64,000 nucleotides of DNA, taken from contig QGON01000055.1 of assembly GCA_003660235.1 (NCBI GenBank), positions 34,017-98,016 of the forward strand, read 5' to 3'. A model generated the notes under the pieces. That model saw only the letters and a program-made list of their open reading frames with translations, searched no databases and was not told the DNA's origin. Source of the DNA: a bacterium endosymbiont of Escarpia laminata. GTDB taxonomy: Bacteria; Pseudomonadota; Gammaproteobacteria; Chromatiales; Chromatiaceae. How positions within the stretch are numbered: position 1 is the first letter of the stretch; every line of letters starts with the position of its first letter. Positions 49,673-59,154 of this stretch are shown here, piece by piece. The position numbers were made by a program, and so were the translations under genes.

Positions 49673-51997
49673 TCACCATTTAATCTTGAGCATATCCGCC
49701 AATACCTTTATTGCCTTCAATGCTTCGTCAAAATCGTATCCCTCGACCGCTTTGGCGGTCTTTTCCAGACGATCCATATATGGTGTGTTTTTCAACAAGG
49801 GGGCAAGCTCACTTATTGTATCACCCGCGGCAACATCATTTTTAGCGATAAGGGCATGCAGCTCACGCAGCAACCGTTCCGCTGCCGGCAGATCAAGTTC
49901 CCGACTCTCTTCTGAAATTCCTTCATCTCCGGAGGCTCCCACGTTAGCGATAACTGATCCTGTTGAGTTGCCGCTTTGAGATAGAGTCGCGAAGGCTTCG
50001 AGTCCGGCAAGCACCGGCTGCAACTCAGCGATAACCCTCTCCAGATATCCATCAACATTTTCCTCACCCTTCTTACAGGCCATCTCCAGTGAACGGGCGG
50101 CGTCCTGAACGCCCAAGGCCCCGATGTTTCCAGCGACTCCCTTGAGTGTATGGGCAACGCGTGTGACCGTTTCCAAGCCCTGATCAGCCTGGGCAGTACG
50201 AAAATGTTGCTCGAAGTCCCGATGATTGTCCCGAAACATGAGCAAAATCTTGCGGTACAGATGGACTTTTCCCTGAACGACGCCAAGGCCGGCCCTAGTG
50301 TCGATTCCAGGCAGGCCAGGGAGCCTGTCATCTGCGATCGGGATTTCTCCTGCCCCCCCTTTTTCTGCGATAACACCCGGCTCACTGGGCCTGATCCCTT
50401 CCTGGAGTTTTGTGATAATCGGCCGGCGCTGAAAGGATTGGTTCTGTTGTTTCTCAAAACGGACGATGACGTGGAAGGTGCTTCCAACGCCGTATTCGCT
50501 CTCTACCCAGATCCAACCGCCCATCATCTCGGTCAGTTTTTTGGTGATTGCCAGACCAAGACCGGTCCCGCCATACTTGCGGGTGGTGGAGCTGTCAGCC
50601 TGGCTGAAGGGCTGAAACAACCCGGCTTGTTGTTCCTGTGTCATGCCGATGCCAGTGTCACGCACCGAAAAGTGCAGCAAAACCGTGTCATCGTTTTCTT
50701 CATTCAGCTCCACGCCAACCAGGAGTTCACCTCCCGATTCGGTGAACTTCATCGCGTTGTTACCCAGGTTGGCCAGAATCTGCCCAAGGCGCAGTGGATC
50801 TCCGACAAGCGCTGTGGGTACATCGGATCCCGTCTGGAACATCAGTTCCACTCCCTTCTCCCTGGCTTTCTGTCCCACCAGGTTGGAGAGATTCATCAGC
50901 ACATCCTCGAGGCGGAAGTCGGTTTTCTCCATGTCCAGCTTATTGGCCTCAATCTTGGAGAAATCGAGGATATCGTTGATTACGCCGAGCAGACTTTCGG
51001 CGGAGCTTTGGACCTTTTTGATGTAATTGCGCTGCTTGTTGTCGAGTTTCGTTTGCAGCGCAAGATGCGACATACCGATGATGGCGTTCATTGGCGTGCG
51101 AATTTCGTGGCTCATGACCGCCAGAAATGCAGACTTGGCATGATTTGCTTCTTCAGCCTTGGCCTGAGACCGTTCCAGTTCCTCTGCAATGTGAGCAAGA
51201 TTCCTGGCCTGCTCTTCCAGCATGGTTTTCGAATAATTTTGCTCTATCAAAGCCTGTTTTTGATCTGATATATCCTGCACCACGCACAGCATGCGCACCG
51301 CATTACCTTCAGCATCCCGTTTCACATAGCCGCGCTCGTGCAGCCAGTGGACCGTTTCATCGGGCCAGACGACACGATGTTCTACGTTATAGGCCACCCC
51401 CCTTTCTATACAGTCGGTGATTGCCCGCTGGACTCTTTCATGGTCGCCGGGGTGGACGGCCGCTAAAAAGTTCTCGTTGGAAGCTTCAAGAGAACCTTTT
51501 TCGTAACCGAGTAACGGCGCAATCATATCCGACCAATAGATGCTACCGGTTGAGATTTCCCAATCCCAAGTCCCGATATTTGCAAAAGAGAGGCTGGACT
51601 GGAAGCGCTCTTCGCTCTTTCGCAAAAACGCCTCGTTCCTACGCCGATCAGTAATGTTACTGATAACGGCCATTACATAGGTGTTGCCTTCAAACGCGAG
51701 ATGGCTTGCCCTGATCTCAGCCAGGAAAGCATCGCCACCAGAGATGTTGATGCTACTTTCGAATACCAGGGATTTCCCGTTGGAAAGCTGTTTGACGAAA
51801 TCCACCCAACAAGATTCTTCGATTACCTGACCGAGGTCCCAGACCAAACTGCCGACAAGTTCGTTTCGGCTATAACCCGTGGCATCCACCGCAGCTTGAT
51901 TTATGGACAGAATTCTGCCTGTATCAGGGTCCAGCAGAAGAAAAATATCTGCCGCGATTTCGATTGAAGAACCCATCATTGACAATTCATTTTCCAT
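49673..51997 (-). CDS. PAS-PAS histidine kinase with C-terminal Hpt, no receiver
   Basis: 774 residues, no membrane helices. PAS 1 is about 10-120 ([20 protein letters not shown]), PAS 2 about 135-255 ([20 protein letters not shown]). H-box [21 protein letters not shown]-box [11 protein letters not shown]2 [14 protein letters not shown] linker follows, then Hpt with the phosphotransfer His in [19 protein letters not shown] receiver domain normally sits between the ATPase and Hpt parts in such hybrids. It is absent here and only a short spacer remains, so phosphate probably travels through the receiver of the HD-GYP regulator. The C-terminal [20 protein letters not shown] repeats in a fragment at 52405-52518. 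Its stop is 54 bases from the HD-GYP gene. Confidence 0.9.
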   Translation of the reverse strand: MENELSMMGSSIEIAADIFLLLDPDTGRILSINQAAVDATGYSRNELVGSLVWDLGQVIEESCWVDFVKQLSNGKSLVFESSINISGGDAFLAEIRASHLAFEGNTYVMAVISNITDRRRNEAFLRKSEERFQSSLSFANIGTWDWEISTGSIYWSDMIAPLLGYEKGSLEASNENFLAAVHPGDHERVQRAITDCIERGVAYNVEHRVVWPDETVHWLHERGYVKRDAEGNAVRMLCVVQDISDQKQALIEQNYSKTMLEEQARNLAHIAEELERSQAKAEEANHAKSAFLAVMSHEIRTPMNAIIGMSHLALQTKLDNKQRNYIKKVQSSAESLLGVINDILDFSKIEANKLDMEKTDFRLEDVLMNLSNLVGQKAREKGVELMFQTGSDVPTALVGDPLRLGQILANLGNNAMKFTESGGELLVGVELNEENDDTVLLHFSVRDTGIGMTQEQQAGLFQPFSQADSSTTRKYGGTGLGLAITKKLTEMMGGWIWVESEYGVGSTFHVIVRFEKQQNQSFQRRPIITKLQEGIRPSEPGVIAEKGGAGEIPIADDRLPGLPGIDTRAGLGVVQGKVHLYRKILLMFRDNHRDFEQHFRTAQADQGLETVTRVAHTLKGVAGNIGALGVQDAARSLEMACKKGEENVDGYLERVIAELQPVLAGLEAFATLSQSGNSTGSVIANVGASGDEGISEESRELDLPAAERLLRELHALIAKNDVAAGDTISELAPLLKNTPYMDRLEKTAKAVEGYDFDEALKAIKVLADMLKIKW

Positions 51998-52011
51998 TCA
52001 CTGCCGCATTC

Positions 52012-52404
52012 TTATGCCTGTTTTATATACTTTGAAAGCAACAAGTCCTCAGTGGTTGTATGCTTGACAAACCAATCAAGTAAAAATCCGACGAGATCAT
52101 GTATGTTACTGTCGCCTGACTCAAAACTGACAACGTATTTCTGCATATTTCTCATAAGAGATTGATGATGCTCGCGATGCTCCTCGAATTCCGGATACCC
52201 AACATCTATCATAATATTTTCTTCGCTGAGGAAATGGAATTCCGCGTACTTGGCTGTTTCTGCAATCAGCCGCCTGATCTTGTCCCTGGACGCCCCATGT
52301 GCTTCAGCCGCTGCTATTGATTTTACGAGTTCGAAAAACACGCGATGTTCCAAATCGATTTTATAGTGCCCAACCTCGAATTTTTTTTGCCATTCCATAC
52401 TCAT
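52012..52404 (-). CDS. Bacteriohemerythrin
   Basis: 130 residues, single four-helix domain. Diiron ligands in the family order: His in VGHYKIDLEH (H and EHRVFFEL), the pair in FHFLSEENIM, HREHHQSLM, and HTTTEDLL. It has the usual length and no signal peptide. It binds O2 (or senses it) in the cytoplasm. It ends 14 bases before the kinase gene and lies on the same strand, so it may feed oxygen status to the kinase/HD-GYP relay. It starts one base after a kinase remnant, hinting that it replaced part of a longer hybrid. Confidence 0.93.
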   Translation of the reverse strand: MSMEWQKKFEVGHYKIDLEHRVFFELVKSIAAAEAHGASRDKIRRLIAETAKYAEFHFLSEENIMIDVGYPEFEEHREHHQSLMRNMQKYVVSFESGDSNIHDLVGFLLDWFVKHTTTEDLLLSKYIKQA

Positions 52405-52518
52405 CTACCCGTTTAATCTGTTTTCAAAATCATTACACCTTGATATCGGCTCGGCGGCCAAATTCCTTAGTGCCTCCAGTGCTTTATCAAAATCATAGCC
52501 ATCAAATTGTTGCTGGGG
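52405..52518 (-). pseudogene. C-terminal fragment of a paralogous kinase
   Basis: The frame reads QQQFDGYDFDKALEALRNLA and so on to a stop directly before the hemerythrin ATG. It matches the extreme C-terminus of the PAS kinase ([20 protein letters not shown]). Nothing of the rest of a kinase is found upstream, where RNase D begins within about 120 bases. It is a leftover from a duplicated or deleted kinase gene. Confidence 0.65.
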
Positions 52519-52642
52519 GCATTTGCGAACGACTGCCCGTCTGGAGTGGCCGGCAAACACGATATACCCGCACGCGAACTTGCCTGGGCTGAAAAAACAT
52601 AGAATCAGAAACCTATGGCTCACCACGATGAGCACGGCCCAA

Positions 52643-53791
52643 CTAAGGCCGAAGGTATATCTTCCCGTCCTCTACTCGCGGGGCGCGTCTACCTGCCAAT
52701 ACCTCCAGTAACGCGTCTCCAGCAATCAACTTGCGCCATCCATCAAGGATCGCCAAGTTCCGCTCTCCAAGAACCAGCCTTTCGATGTCACCCTGTGACG
52801 CCAGGGCCGATGGCGTGATGCCCTCCTCCTCCGCCAACAGACGCAGGCTGCACATGAGGAGATCGGCCATCGCTTCCTGGTTGATGGAGAGCCGGGGAGA
52901 ACGCCGTTTTTCCTCAGGCCACTGCCCCTTAGTCAATTTACGGGCCGCTGCAATCCTCTCCAGCAGCGTCTCGCCAAAACGCTTCACTGTCCCGCTTTCA
53001 AGTCCGCGAATCCGTTCAAGTTGCCGCGTCTCATCAGGCATGCGCCGAGCCAATTCCAGCAGCACCTCATCTTTGATAATCCAGCGACGGGGCCGGTCCG
53101 CCGCAATCGCCCGCTCTTCACGCCAAGCTGATAATGCCTTCAATACGGCAAGCTGAATGCCCTTGAGACGTTGCCGCCCTTTGACCCGCTGCCAGGACTC
53201 ATCTGGATCCACCGCATAGGTCATGGGATCGGCCAGGCGGGCGAAGTCATCCTCCAGCCATCGGTCTCGCCCTTTCTCCCGCAGACTGGCGACCAGCTTC
53301 AGATAGACCTCACCCAGGTAGATCACGTCATCGAGCGCATAACGCAACTGCTCCTGCTCCAGGGGGCGGCGTGACCAGTCGGCTCGTGTATGGCCCTTCT
53401 CCAGGCTATGATCCAGCACCTGCTGCACCAGGGCACCGTAACCCACCTGATCGCCCAGACCCAGCAGGGTTGCCGCCAATTGGGTATCGAACAAAGGCCC
53501 CGGCAGGCTCTGCCGCAGTAGATAGAAGATCTCCAGATCCTGTGACCCGGAGTGAAAGACCTTCACTGTTGCCGGGTCGTAGAGGATATCCAACAGCGGA
53601 GCGAGATCGTCAATTGCCAGCGGATCAACAGACGCGGCCAGATGCCCGTTGCTCACCTGCAAGAGACAGAGTTGGGGAAAATAGCTCTTCTCCCGCATGA
53701 ATTCTGTATCCACTGCCAGCCACTCACTGCCACGCAGCTGGTCACAAAGCGCGTTCAGTCCGGTAACGGAATCGACGTGGAACTCCTGCAT
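52643..53791 (-). CDS. rnd: Ribonuclease D
   Basis: 382 residues from the ATG at 53791, chosen because a longer frame adds an unrelated 40 residues. The DEDD exonuclease motifs are all present: AVDTEFMREKSYFPQL (DxE), KVFHSGSQDLEIF (D), FDTQLAATLLGL, and RYALDDVIYLGEVYLKL (YxxxD). HRDC domains follow (about 205-285 and 290-370), including WIIKDEVLLELARRMPDE. It trims the 3' ends of tRNA precursors and other structured RNAs. Length and domain order are standard. It lies next to, but opposite in purpose from, the signalling genes. Its own promoter is likely in the gap before 53956. Confidence 0.93.
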   Translation of the reverse strand: MQEFHVDSVTGLNALCDQLRGSEWLAVDTEFMREKSYFPQLCLLQVSNGHLAASVDPLAIDDLAPLLDILYDPATVKVFHSGSQDLEIFYLLRQSLPGPLFDTQLAATLLGLGDQVGYGALVQQVLDHSLEKGHTRADWSRRPLEQEQLRYALDDVIYLGEVYLKLVASLREKGRDRWLEDDFARLADPMTYAVDPDESWQRVKGRQRLKGIQLAVLKALSAWREERAIAADRPRRWIIKDEVLLELARRMPDETRQLERIRGLESGTVKRFGETLLERIAAARKLTKGQWPEEKRRSPRLSINQEAMADLLMCSLRLLAEEEGITPSALASQGDIERLVLGERNLAILDGWRKLIAGDALLEVLAGRRAPRVEDGKIYLRP

Positions 53792-54084
53792 AATCAGCAG
53801 CACTCCTGGAATGATAAAGTCGCGAGCATAACATGTTGCTGACTCTACTACGGTGTCCTCTTGGGGAGGTAAAACCATAGCCTGGCATGACAACCCTTGT
53901 CTTGATCGCACTCACCTTGTTGGCGGAGACATTACTGCACCGTGACTGATTCACCATGGCATCCACACAAAAAACTGACTATTTCCGAAACCAAACTGTA
54001 AGGATCTCCGTATCAAAGCGACTAACGGACGGAAAACAAAATACAAAAGATATTCGTTACCGCTTTTTACCCAGGAGAAACACG

Positions 54085-54846
54085 ATGAAACTCACCACAC
54101 GAAAAAAGACGCTAAATGCCATTCTCTCAGGCTGCCTGGCCACATTTGCCCTGAGCAGCGCACCTCTTTATGCCGCCAATCCCTGTGGGGCCAGGAACCC
54201 CTGCGCCGCCAAGCAGGCAATGAAGATGCACAATCCCTGCAACCCCTGTGCGGCAAAAAACCCATGCGCTGCCAAGAATCCCTGCGCAGCGAAAAATCCA
54301 TGCGGGGCAGGAAAAGTGACCCGACCAGCCGACTACAAGCCTTACCGAGGCAACAGTGCAGCCCTTGCCGCCGAGGGCAGCAAGCTGTTCAGGGACACCC
54401 GTCTGAGCACCAATGGCATGTCGTGCAATACCTGCCACGACAATAACGCCTCTTATCAGGCCACCTTCGCTGAACCCTACCCTCACTATGTACGCATGGC
54501 CGATGACCAGCAGAAGCTGAAAACAGTCTATGCCGACGAGATGGTGCAACTCTGCATGATGGGCCCCATGAATGCCAAAGCGTTGGCTTGGGACTCAAGA
54601 GAGCTGGCCGCCCTCACCGGCTATGTAGTGGCACAGCAGAAGGGCTTCGCCAAGACCCACAAGATGGGCGCAATGAACCCTTGTGCCGCCAAAAATCCTT
54701 GCGGAGCGAAAAATCCCTGTGCCGCCAAGAATCCCTGTGGGGCGAAAAATCCTTGTGCTGCCAAGAATCCCTGTGCCGCGAAAAACCCTTGCGCACCTAA
54801 GAACCCATGCGCGCCGAGAAATCCTTGCTCTGCAAAGATGCACTAA
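54085..54846 (+). CDS. Cys-rich NPC-repeat secreted cytochrome c
   Basis: 253 residues from the ATG at 54085 (AGGAG 8 bases upstream). Signal peptide to about residue 30 (APLYAAN). The mature protein has two blocks of tandem 6-residue repeats NPC(A/G)AK, five or six units before and about nine after a central cytochrome c domain (about 85-195) with heme motif CNTCH and MCMMGPMNAK-type Met residues. So about 15 cysteines outside the heme site sit in a regular NPC frame. Such spacing suggests a flexible ligand array for soft metals or sulfur, or disulfide-linked layers. It is followed by a hairpin terminator and a sulfur-transport operon. I know no functional precedent for the repeat. Confidence 0.88.
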   Translation: MKLTTRKKTLNAILSGCLATFALSSAPLYAANPCGARNPCAAKQAMKMHNPCNPCAAKNPCAAKNPCAAKNPCGAGKVTRPADYKPYRGNSAALAAEGSKLFRDTRLSTNGMSCNTCHDNNASYQATFAEPYPHYVRMADDQQKLKTVYADEMVQLCMMGPMNAKALAWDSRELAALTGYVVAQQKGFAKTHKMGAMNPCAAKNPCGAKNPCAAKNPCGAKNPCAAKNPCAAKNPCAPKNPCAPRNPCSAKMH

Positions 54847-54854
54847 CGTGTCAT

Positions 54855-54877
54855 GCGGCGGGCACTCCAGCCCGCCG
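54855..54877 (+). terminator. Hairpin terminator after the NPC-repeat cytochrome gene
   Basis: CGGCGGGC pairs with GCCCGCCG, followed by TTC and a weak T-run. It separates the gene from the YeeE operon. Confidence 0.65.
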
Positions 54878-54929
54878 TTCATTCACGCAATGGTTTTGAC
54901 AATGCTCAAACCCTTAATCCGGCCCAGTG

Positions 54930-56147
54930 ATGACCGAACACCAGCGGCGCTTACCGGGATCACCAGAGATGCCGCTCACAACTGAAAACAGCTTTCACGA
55001 TGCACCGCAAGGCGTCATCCAGTGGCCTGTACTGTTGCTGTCGCTGGTCATCGTGATTCCACTCTTACTCACCAGTGAGCCTCGCCTCGCGCTGCTGCTT
55101 CTGATTGGCGTCGCCCTCGGCATCACCCTGCAACATGCGGCCTTCGGTTTTACCAGTGCCTACCGGCGTTTTATGCTCTACCGCGATACCTCCGCTTTAA
55201 ATGCCCAACTGGTCATGCTCGCAGTCGCCACACTGCTGTTCGCGCCGATTCTAAGCAGTGGCGCTGTTTTTGGGCATGGCGTGGCAGGTGCAGTGGCCCC
55301 AGCAGGTCTACAGGTCGCCGCAGGCGCCTTTCTGTTCGGTATCGGCATGCAGCTCGGCGACGGCTGTGGCTCCGGCACCCTCTACAAGGCCGGCGGTGGT
55401 GCACCGCGAATGCTGATCACCCTCTTCGCCTTTTGCGCAGGATCCTTCTGGGCAAGTCTGCACATGGGTTGGTGGCAACAACTTCCATCACTACAGACCC
55501 AGTCACTCGCCGAACCCTTGGGATACCCAGCCGCTGTCTCAATCCAGTTGGCGTTCATCACCCTGCTTGCCCTGCTACTGCGTCGATGGCGTAGCCGTCA
55601 AAAACCCACTGTCCCCCCACCACAGAGAGGCTGGCGGCATTTGTTATCAGGTCCCTGGCCTCTGGTCATCGGCGCCCTGCTGCTCGCCTTGCTCAATTTC
55701 GCAACCCTGCTGACCGCAGGTCATCCCTGGACCATCACCTGGGCCTTTACCCTGTGGGGTGCCAAGGCAGCAGTACTTCTCGGCTGGGATCCGTCCAGTG
55801 CGCCATTCTGGAGCGGCGCTTTCCAGCAGTCGGCGCTACAGGCCGGCATCCTGCAGGATGTCACCTCCGTGATGAATATCGGCATCCTGCTCGGGGCATT
55901 GGCCGCCGCCGGACTGGGTGGCCGATTCGCACCCTCGTTCAGCATCCCCCTGCGTTCGCTTGCTGCCGCCGTCATTGGTGGTCTTTTGATGGGCTATGGC
56001 GCCCGTATCGCCTATGGTTGCAATATTGGCGCTTTTTTCTCGGGCATTGCTTCCCTTAGCCTGCACGGCTGGCTCTGGATTGCCTGCGCCCTGCTGGGCA
56101 GCGCACTGGGCGTACGCTGGCGACCCCGTCTTGGACTTTCAAACTGA
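54930..56147 (+). CDS. YeeE/YedE-family sulfur-compound transporter
   Basis: 405 residues if started at the ATG at 54930; 54969 is an alternative and the ribosome site is poor for both. About 10 membrane helices. Conserved family motifs around the conserved Cys: MQLGDGCGSGTLYKAGGG and LLMGYGARIAYGCNIGAFFS. In thiosulfate transporters of this family (TsuA) the cysteines form the path for thiosulfate. The protein probably imports a reduced sulfur compound. It is the first gene of a group with an unknown protein and a pentaheme cytochrome, and sits next to the NPC-repeat cytochrome. A sulfur-oxidation context is inferred. Confidence 0.9.
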   Translation: MTEHQRRLPGSPEMPLTTENSFHDAPQGVIQWPVLLLSLVIVIPLLLTSEPRLALLLLIGVALGITLQHAAFGFTSAYRRFMLYRDTSALNAQLVMLAVATLLFAPILSSGAVFGHGVAGAVAPAGLQVAAGAFLFGIGMQLGDGCGSGTLYKAGGGAPRMLITLFAFCAGSFWASLHMGWWQQLPSLQTQSLAEPLGYPAAVSIQLAFITLLALLLRRWRSRQKPTVPPPQRGWRHLLSGPWPLVIGALLLALLNFATLLTAGHPWTITWAFTLWGAKAAVLLGWDPSSAPFWSGAFQQSALQAGILQDVTSVMNIGILLGALAAAGLGGRFAPSFSIPLRSLAAAVIGGLLMGYGARIAYGCNIGAFFSGIASLSLHGWLWIACALLGSALGVRWRPRLGLSN

Positions 56148-56163
56148 TGAGTAGTAGAAACAA

Positions 56164-56907
56164 GTGAACAGTAAAATCTCCGATATCCCGTTGCCCACCC
56201 TCACTCCGCCAAATCCCGCTCAACTTCCATCTGGTGAAATCGCGGAGATGCTGGCAGCAGGCACTGAAGTCCGTACCAGTATGCGGGCACTGGAGAGAGT
56301 CGGGCTCAACCTGGTAGGCGAGGTGCTGAAAGACCAGGGTGATTTTATCGAACTGGAACACTATCCAAAAGATGATGTCTTTGACGACGAGACCCATAGC
56401 CAGTACTACTATCACACCCATCGAAACGATGCGGATGAGCATGGTCATTTCCATACCTTTCTGCGGGCCGGGGGCATGCCAAAAGGCTCCAAGCCCTTGG
56501 ATTACCCCCTGACCAGCGAACCCTGGCCACAGGGGGATGATGCAATCGGTCATCTGGTGGGCATCTCCATGGATGCCTGGGGTCGACCTATCGGGTTGTT
56601 TGCCGCCAATCGCTGGGTGACGGGTGAAACCTGGTATCCTGCTGAAACCATGATCGAAATGCTGCCCCGCTTCGCCATCGAGCACGCTTGGCCCTCCTGG
56701 CCGGTGAACCGTTGGATCAGCACCATGGTCAGGCTGTTCCAGCCGCATATCCGCACCCTGCTCACCCACCGCGACCTTGTGATTTCCGCCTGGCAACAAG
56801 CCCATCCTGGGATGGATGTGTTTGAAGATCGCAATCTGGAGCTGACGGGGTATCTACCCATCTCGGTGGATAAGTGGATGGCAGCGCTGAAACAGGCTTC
56901 AGCGTGA
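56164..56907 (+). CDS. Conserved protein of unknown function
   Basis: 247 residues starting at GTG 56164, with no signal peptide. It has an acidic/His-rich segment, SQYYYHTHRNDADEHGHFHT (about 79-98), which could bind metal. Then GKPxxYPL-type and GHLVGISMDAWGRPIGLFAA with WVTGETWYPAETMIEML, a compact fold, and C-terminal helical IRTLLTHRDLVISAWQQAHP. I do not recognise a family. It overlaps the pentaheme cytochrome gene by the GTGA of the stop/start, so it is translationally coupled to it. Together with YeeE it may handle a sulfur compound. Confidence 0.7.
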   Translation: MNSKISDIPLPTLTPPNPAQLPSGEIAEMLAAGTEVRTSMRALERVGLNLVGEVLKDQGDFIELEHYPKDDVFDDETHSQYYYHTHRNDADEHGHFHTFLRAGGMPKGSKPLDYPLTSEPWPQGDDAIGHLVGISMDAWGRPIGLFAANRWVTGETWYPAETMIEMLPRFAIEHAWPSWPVNRWISTMVRLFQPHIRTLLTHRDLVISAWQQAHPGMDVFEDRNLELTGYLPISVDKWMAALKQASA

Positions 56908-58169
56908 ACCGTCACCCGATCAACTTTCTGCTTGCCTGCTGTTTTGCGTTGACGATGCCGGCATCGACGGCGATGGCTGACAATCATCCCGGCACATCCA
57001 CCAGCGCCTTTCTCTCCCGCCACTGGCAACGCCCGCTGCAACATCAGGGCGAGGCGCCGGCCTCCTTCCCGGCGTTGGAGGCCTCGCTCGACCCCAGGGC
57101 CTGCGGAACCTGCCATCCACAGCAGTTCCAGGATTGGCAGGGAAGCCTGCACGCCCACGCCATGGGTCCCGGCCTACTGGGTCAACTCATGGAGATGAAC
57201 CCCGGCGACAGGGCAGAACATCAGGCCTGTCTGTACTGCCACGCGCCTTTGGCGGAACAGGCTGATGAGGTGGTTGCGTGGCTCTCCGGTGGAAAAACCG
57301 GCACCGGCAGCCCCCAGGAGGAGACTATTCCCAATGGCCCCCTCTACAATCAGGGATTGATCTGCGCCGGCTGCCATCTGCGCAATTTTCAAGTCCATGG
57401 CCCCCACAGAAACAAGGCATTGCCACCCTCCCCGCCACTGGCTGAAAACGCCCATCAACCCCACAATGGCTGGCAACCCCAGGATGCCTTTGAGAGCTCC
57501 AGCTTCTGTGCAGCCTGCCACCAGTTCGATGCGGATGGTTTTGCACTGAACGGCAAACTGCTTGAAAACACCTTCGAGGAGTGGAAGGCCAGCCCTCAGG
57601 CGAAGGAGGGGAAAAGTTGCCAGTCCTGTCACATGCCAGACCGCCGTCATCTGTGGCGAGGCATACACGACAAGGCGACTGTCCAATCGGCTGTAAAGAT
57701 CACACTGGACGAGGTAAAGACTAACAACGATAAGGTTAGCGGCATCCTGACCCTGACCAGCACGGAAGTGGGTCACCGGTTCCCCACCTATGTCACCCCT
57801 CGCGTGGTGATGGAAGCGATCCAACTGAACAGTTTGAGTCAACAGATTCCTGCAACACGGCAGGAACAGATTGTCGCCAGGCAGGTGAGCCTCGATCTAA
57901 GCCAGGAACTGTTTGATACCCGCCTCGCGCCCGGAGAGACCGCCCGCCTGGATTATCAGGCCCCCCTCCATCCCGAAGCCAAATTCATCCTCTTCCAGAT
58001 CCAGATCGAGCCAGATACCTTCTACCGGGACTTCTATCGGGCCACCCTGAACAGCGGATCGAGTGATAAAGGTGCCGAAACCCTCCGTCTCGCGCTACAG
58101 AATGCCGAGGCATCGGTCTATACTCTGTTTCGCAGGGAGATACCGCTGGAGCTGGATAGTGAGCCGTAA
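56904..58169 (+). CDS. Secreted pentaheme cytochrome c
   Basis: 421 residues from the GTG at 56904, overlapping the upstream stop codon by 4 bases. Signal peptide to about residue 26 (ASTAMAD). Five heme motifs in order: CGTCH, CLYCH, CAGCH, CAACH and CQSCH, the last with HMPDRRH following. A C-terminal beta-rich domain begins near SAVKITLDEV and contains GHRFPTYVTPR. The layout resembles the cytochrome c554 and octaheme-reductase-related families, which reduce or oxidise N or S oxyanions or pass electrons. It is near a sulfur transporter gene. Which substrate is used cannot be read. Confidence 0.9.
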   Translation: MNRHPINFLLACCFALTMPASTAMADNHPGTSTSAFLSRHWQRPLQHQGEAPASFPALEASLDPRACGTCHPQQFQDWQGSLHAHAMGPGLLGQLMEMNPGDRAEHQACLYCHAPLAEQADEVVAWLSGGKTGTGSPQEETIPNGPLYNQGLICAGCHLRNFQVHGPHRNKALPPSPPLAENAHQPHNGWQPQDAFESSSFCAACHQFDADGFALNGKLLENTFEEWKASPQAKEGKSCQSCHMPDRRHLWRGIHDKATVQSAVKITLDEVKTNNDKVSGILTLTSTEVGHRFPTYVTPRVVMEAIQLNSLSQQIPATRQEQIVARQVSLDLSQELFDTRLAPGETARLDYQAPLHPEAKFILFQIQIEPDTFYRDFYRATLNSGSSDKGAETLRLALQNAEASVYTLFRREIPLELDSEP

Positions 58170-58267
58170 TCGTTGACTGGATGTCTGTCGATCTGACTAT
58201 GGATTTCACCGAGTCCAGTGCACAACTGCCCCCTTCGTTTATTCAATAAACCTTTCAAGGGAAGAGC

Positions 58268-58837
58268 ATGTCCATATCGGAACCCGAACGCTGGCTTGAG
58301 GAGCATGGCTCTGCGCTCTATTCGTTTGCATTCCTGCATGTACGCGACGAACATCGGGCTGAGGATTTGGTGCAGGAGACCCTGCTGGCCGCTCTCAAAG
58401 CCCGCGAACGTTTTCAGGGCAACGCCTCTCTCCGAACCTGGCTTACCGGCATCCTCAAACACAAGATCATGGACGAGTTCCGGCGACAGTCCCGCGAGGC
58501 ACCCACTCCGGATTCTCCCGAGGATGCGTGGGATGCGGCGGAAGCGCGACGGGTGGCGGAGAATTTCACCGATAGTGGCCGTTGGAGTCAGCCACTCACA
58601 AATTGGGGAGACTCGGAGCAGGATTTTTCCCGTGATCAGTTCTGGTCACTGATCGAGCAGTGTTTGGCTGCACTCTCCCCTCGTGCGGCACGACTCTTTG
58701 TTTTGCGCGAGTTATGGGAGATGGAGACCGAAGAGGTTTGTAAGGAACTGGCCATCACACCGACCAACCTCTGGACAACACTGCATCGCGCTCGATTGGG
58801 TATGCGGCAGTGCCTGGAAAAAAATCTGTATGCCTGA
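58268..58837 (+). CDS. ECF-type sigma factor
   Basis: 189 residues. Sigma-2 region about 15-85: ALYSFAFLHVRDEHRAEDLV QETL (region 2.2/2.3) and RTWLTGILKHKIMDEFRRQS. A ~45-residue linker (AWDAAEARRVAENFTDSGRW) follows, then sigma-4 about 130-185: ALSPRAARLFVLRELWEMET, helix-turn-helix VCKELAITPTNLWTTLHRAR. The gene 18 bases downstream encodes a zinc-finger anti-sigma, the usual partner. ECF sigma factors of this group respond to envelope or redox stress. Likely targets are itself and the neighbouring cytochrome genes. No promoter was located. Confidence 0.9.
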   Translation: MSISEPERWLEEHGSALYSFAFLHVRDEHRAEDLVQETLLAALKARERFQGNASLRTWLTGILKHKIMDEFRRQSREAPTPDSPEDAWDAAEARRVAENFTDSGRWSQPLTNWGDSEQDFSRDQFWSLIEQCLAALSPRAARLFVLRELWEMETEEVCKELAITPTNLWTTLHRARLGMRQCLEKNLYA

Positions 58838-58854
58838 CGTGAGGTCTCTGCACA

Positions 58855-59127
58855 ATGCTTACCTGTAAAGACGCAAGTCGCCTGATCTCCGAGGGGCAGG
58901 ATCGAAAACTCAGTCAGAGGGAAAAGATAGGCCTGCGCTTTCATCTGTGGATGTGCGCCAGCTGCCGTCTTTTTGAAAAACAGATGGGGCACCTGCGCCA
59001 TGCTTTACACCGGGGATGGTCAGGTGGCGATTTACCCACGGACAAACCGTTGCCTAAAGAGGCCCAGGAGCGTATCCGCAATGTCCTTAAAGAACACTCA
59101 AACGACGGCAGCAACTCATCCACTTGA
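58855..59127 (+). CDS. Zinc-finger anti-sigma factor (zf-HC2)
   Basis: 90 residues. The ZAS signature is present: an early Cys (MLTCKDASRLISEGQDRKLS) and HLWMCASC (HxxxCxxC), together forming the C-x(n)-H-x3-C-x2-C zinc site. It would bind the sigma factor just upstream, and release it when zinc is lost or thiols are oxidised. It has no membrane segment, so it is a soluble RsrA/ChrR-like type. The C-terminus is charged and flexible. Confidence 0.88.
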   Translation: MLTCKDASRLISEGQDRKLSQREKIGLRFHLWMCASCRLFEKQMGHLRHALHRGWSGGDLPTDKPLPKEAQERIRNVLKEHSNDGSNSST

Positions 59128-59154
59128 GACAGGCTGTCGTACCCATCAGCAGAA

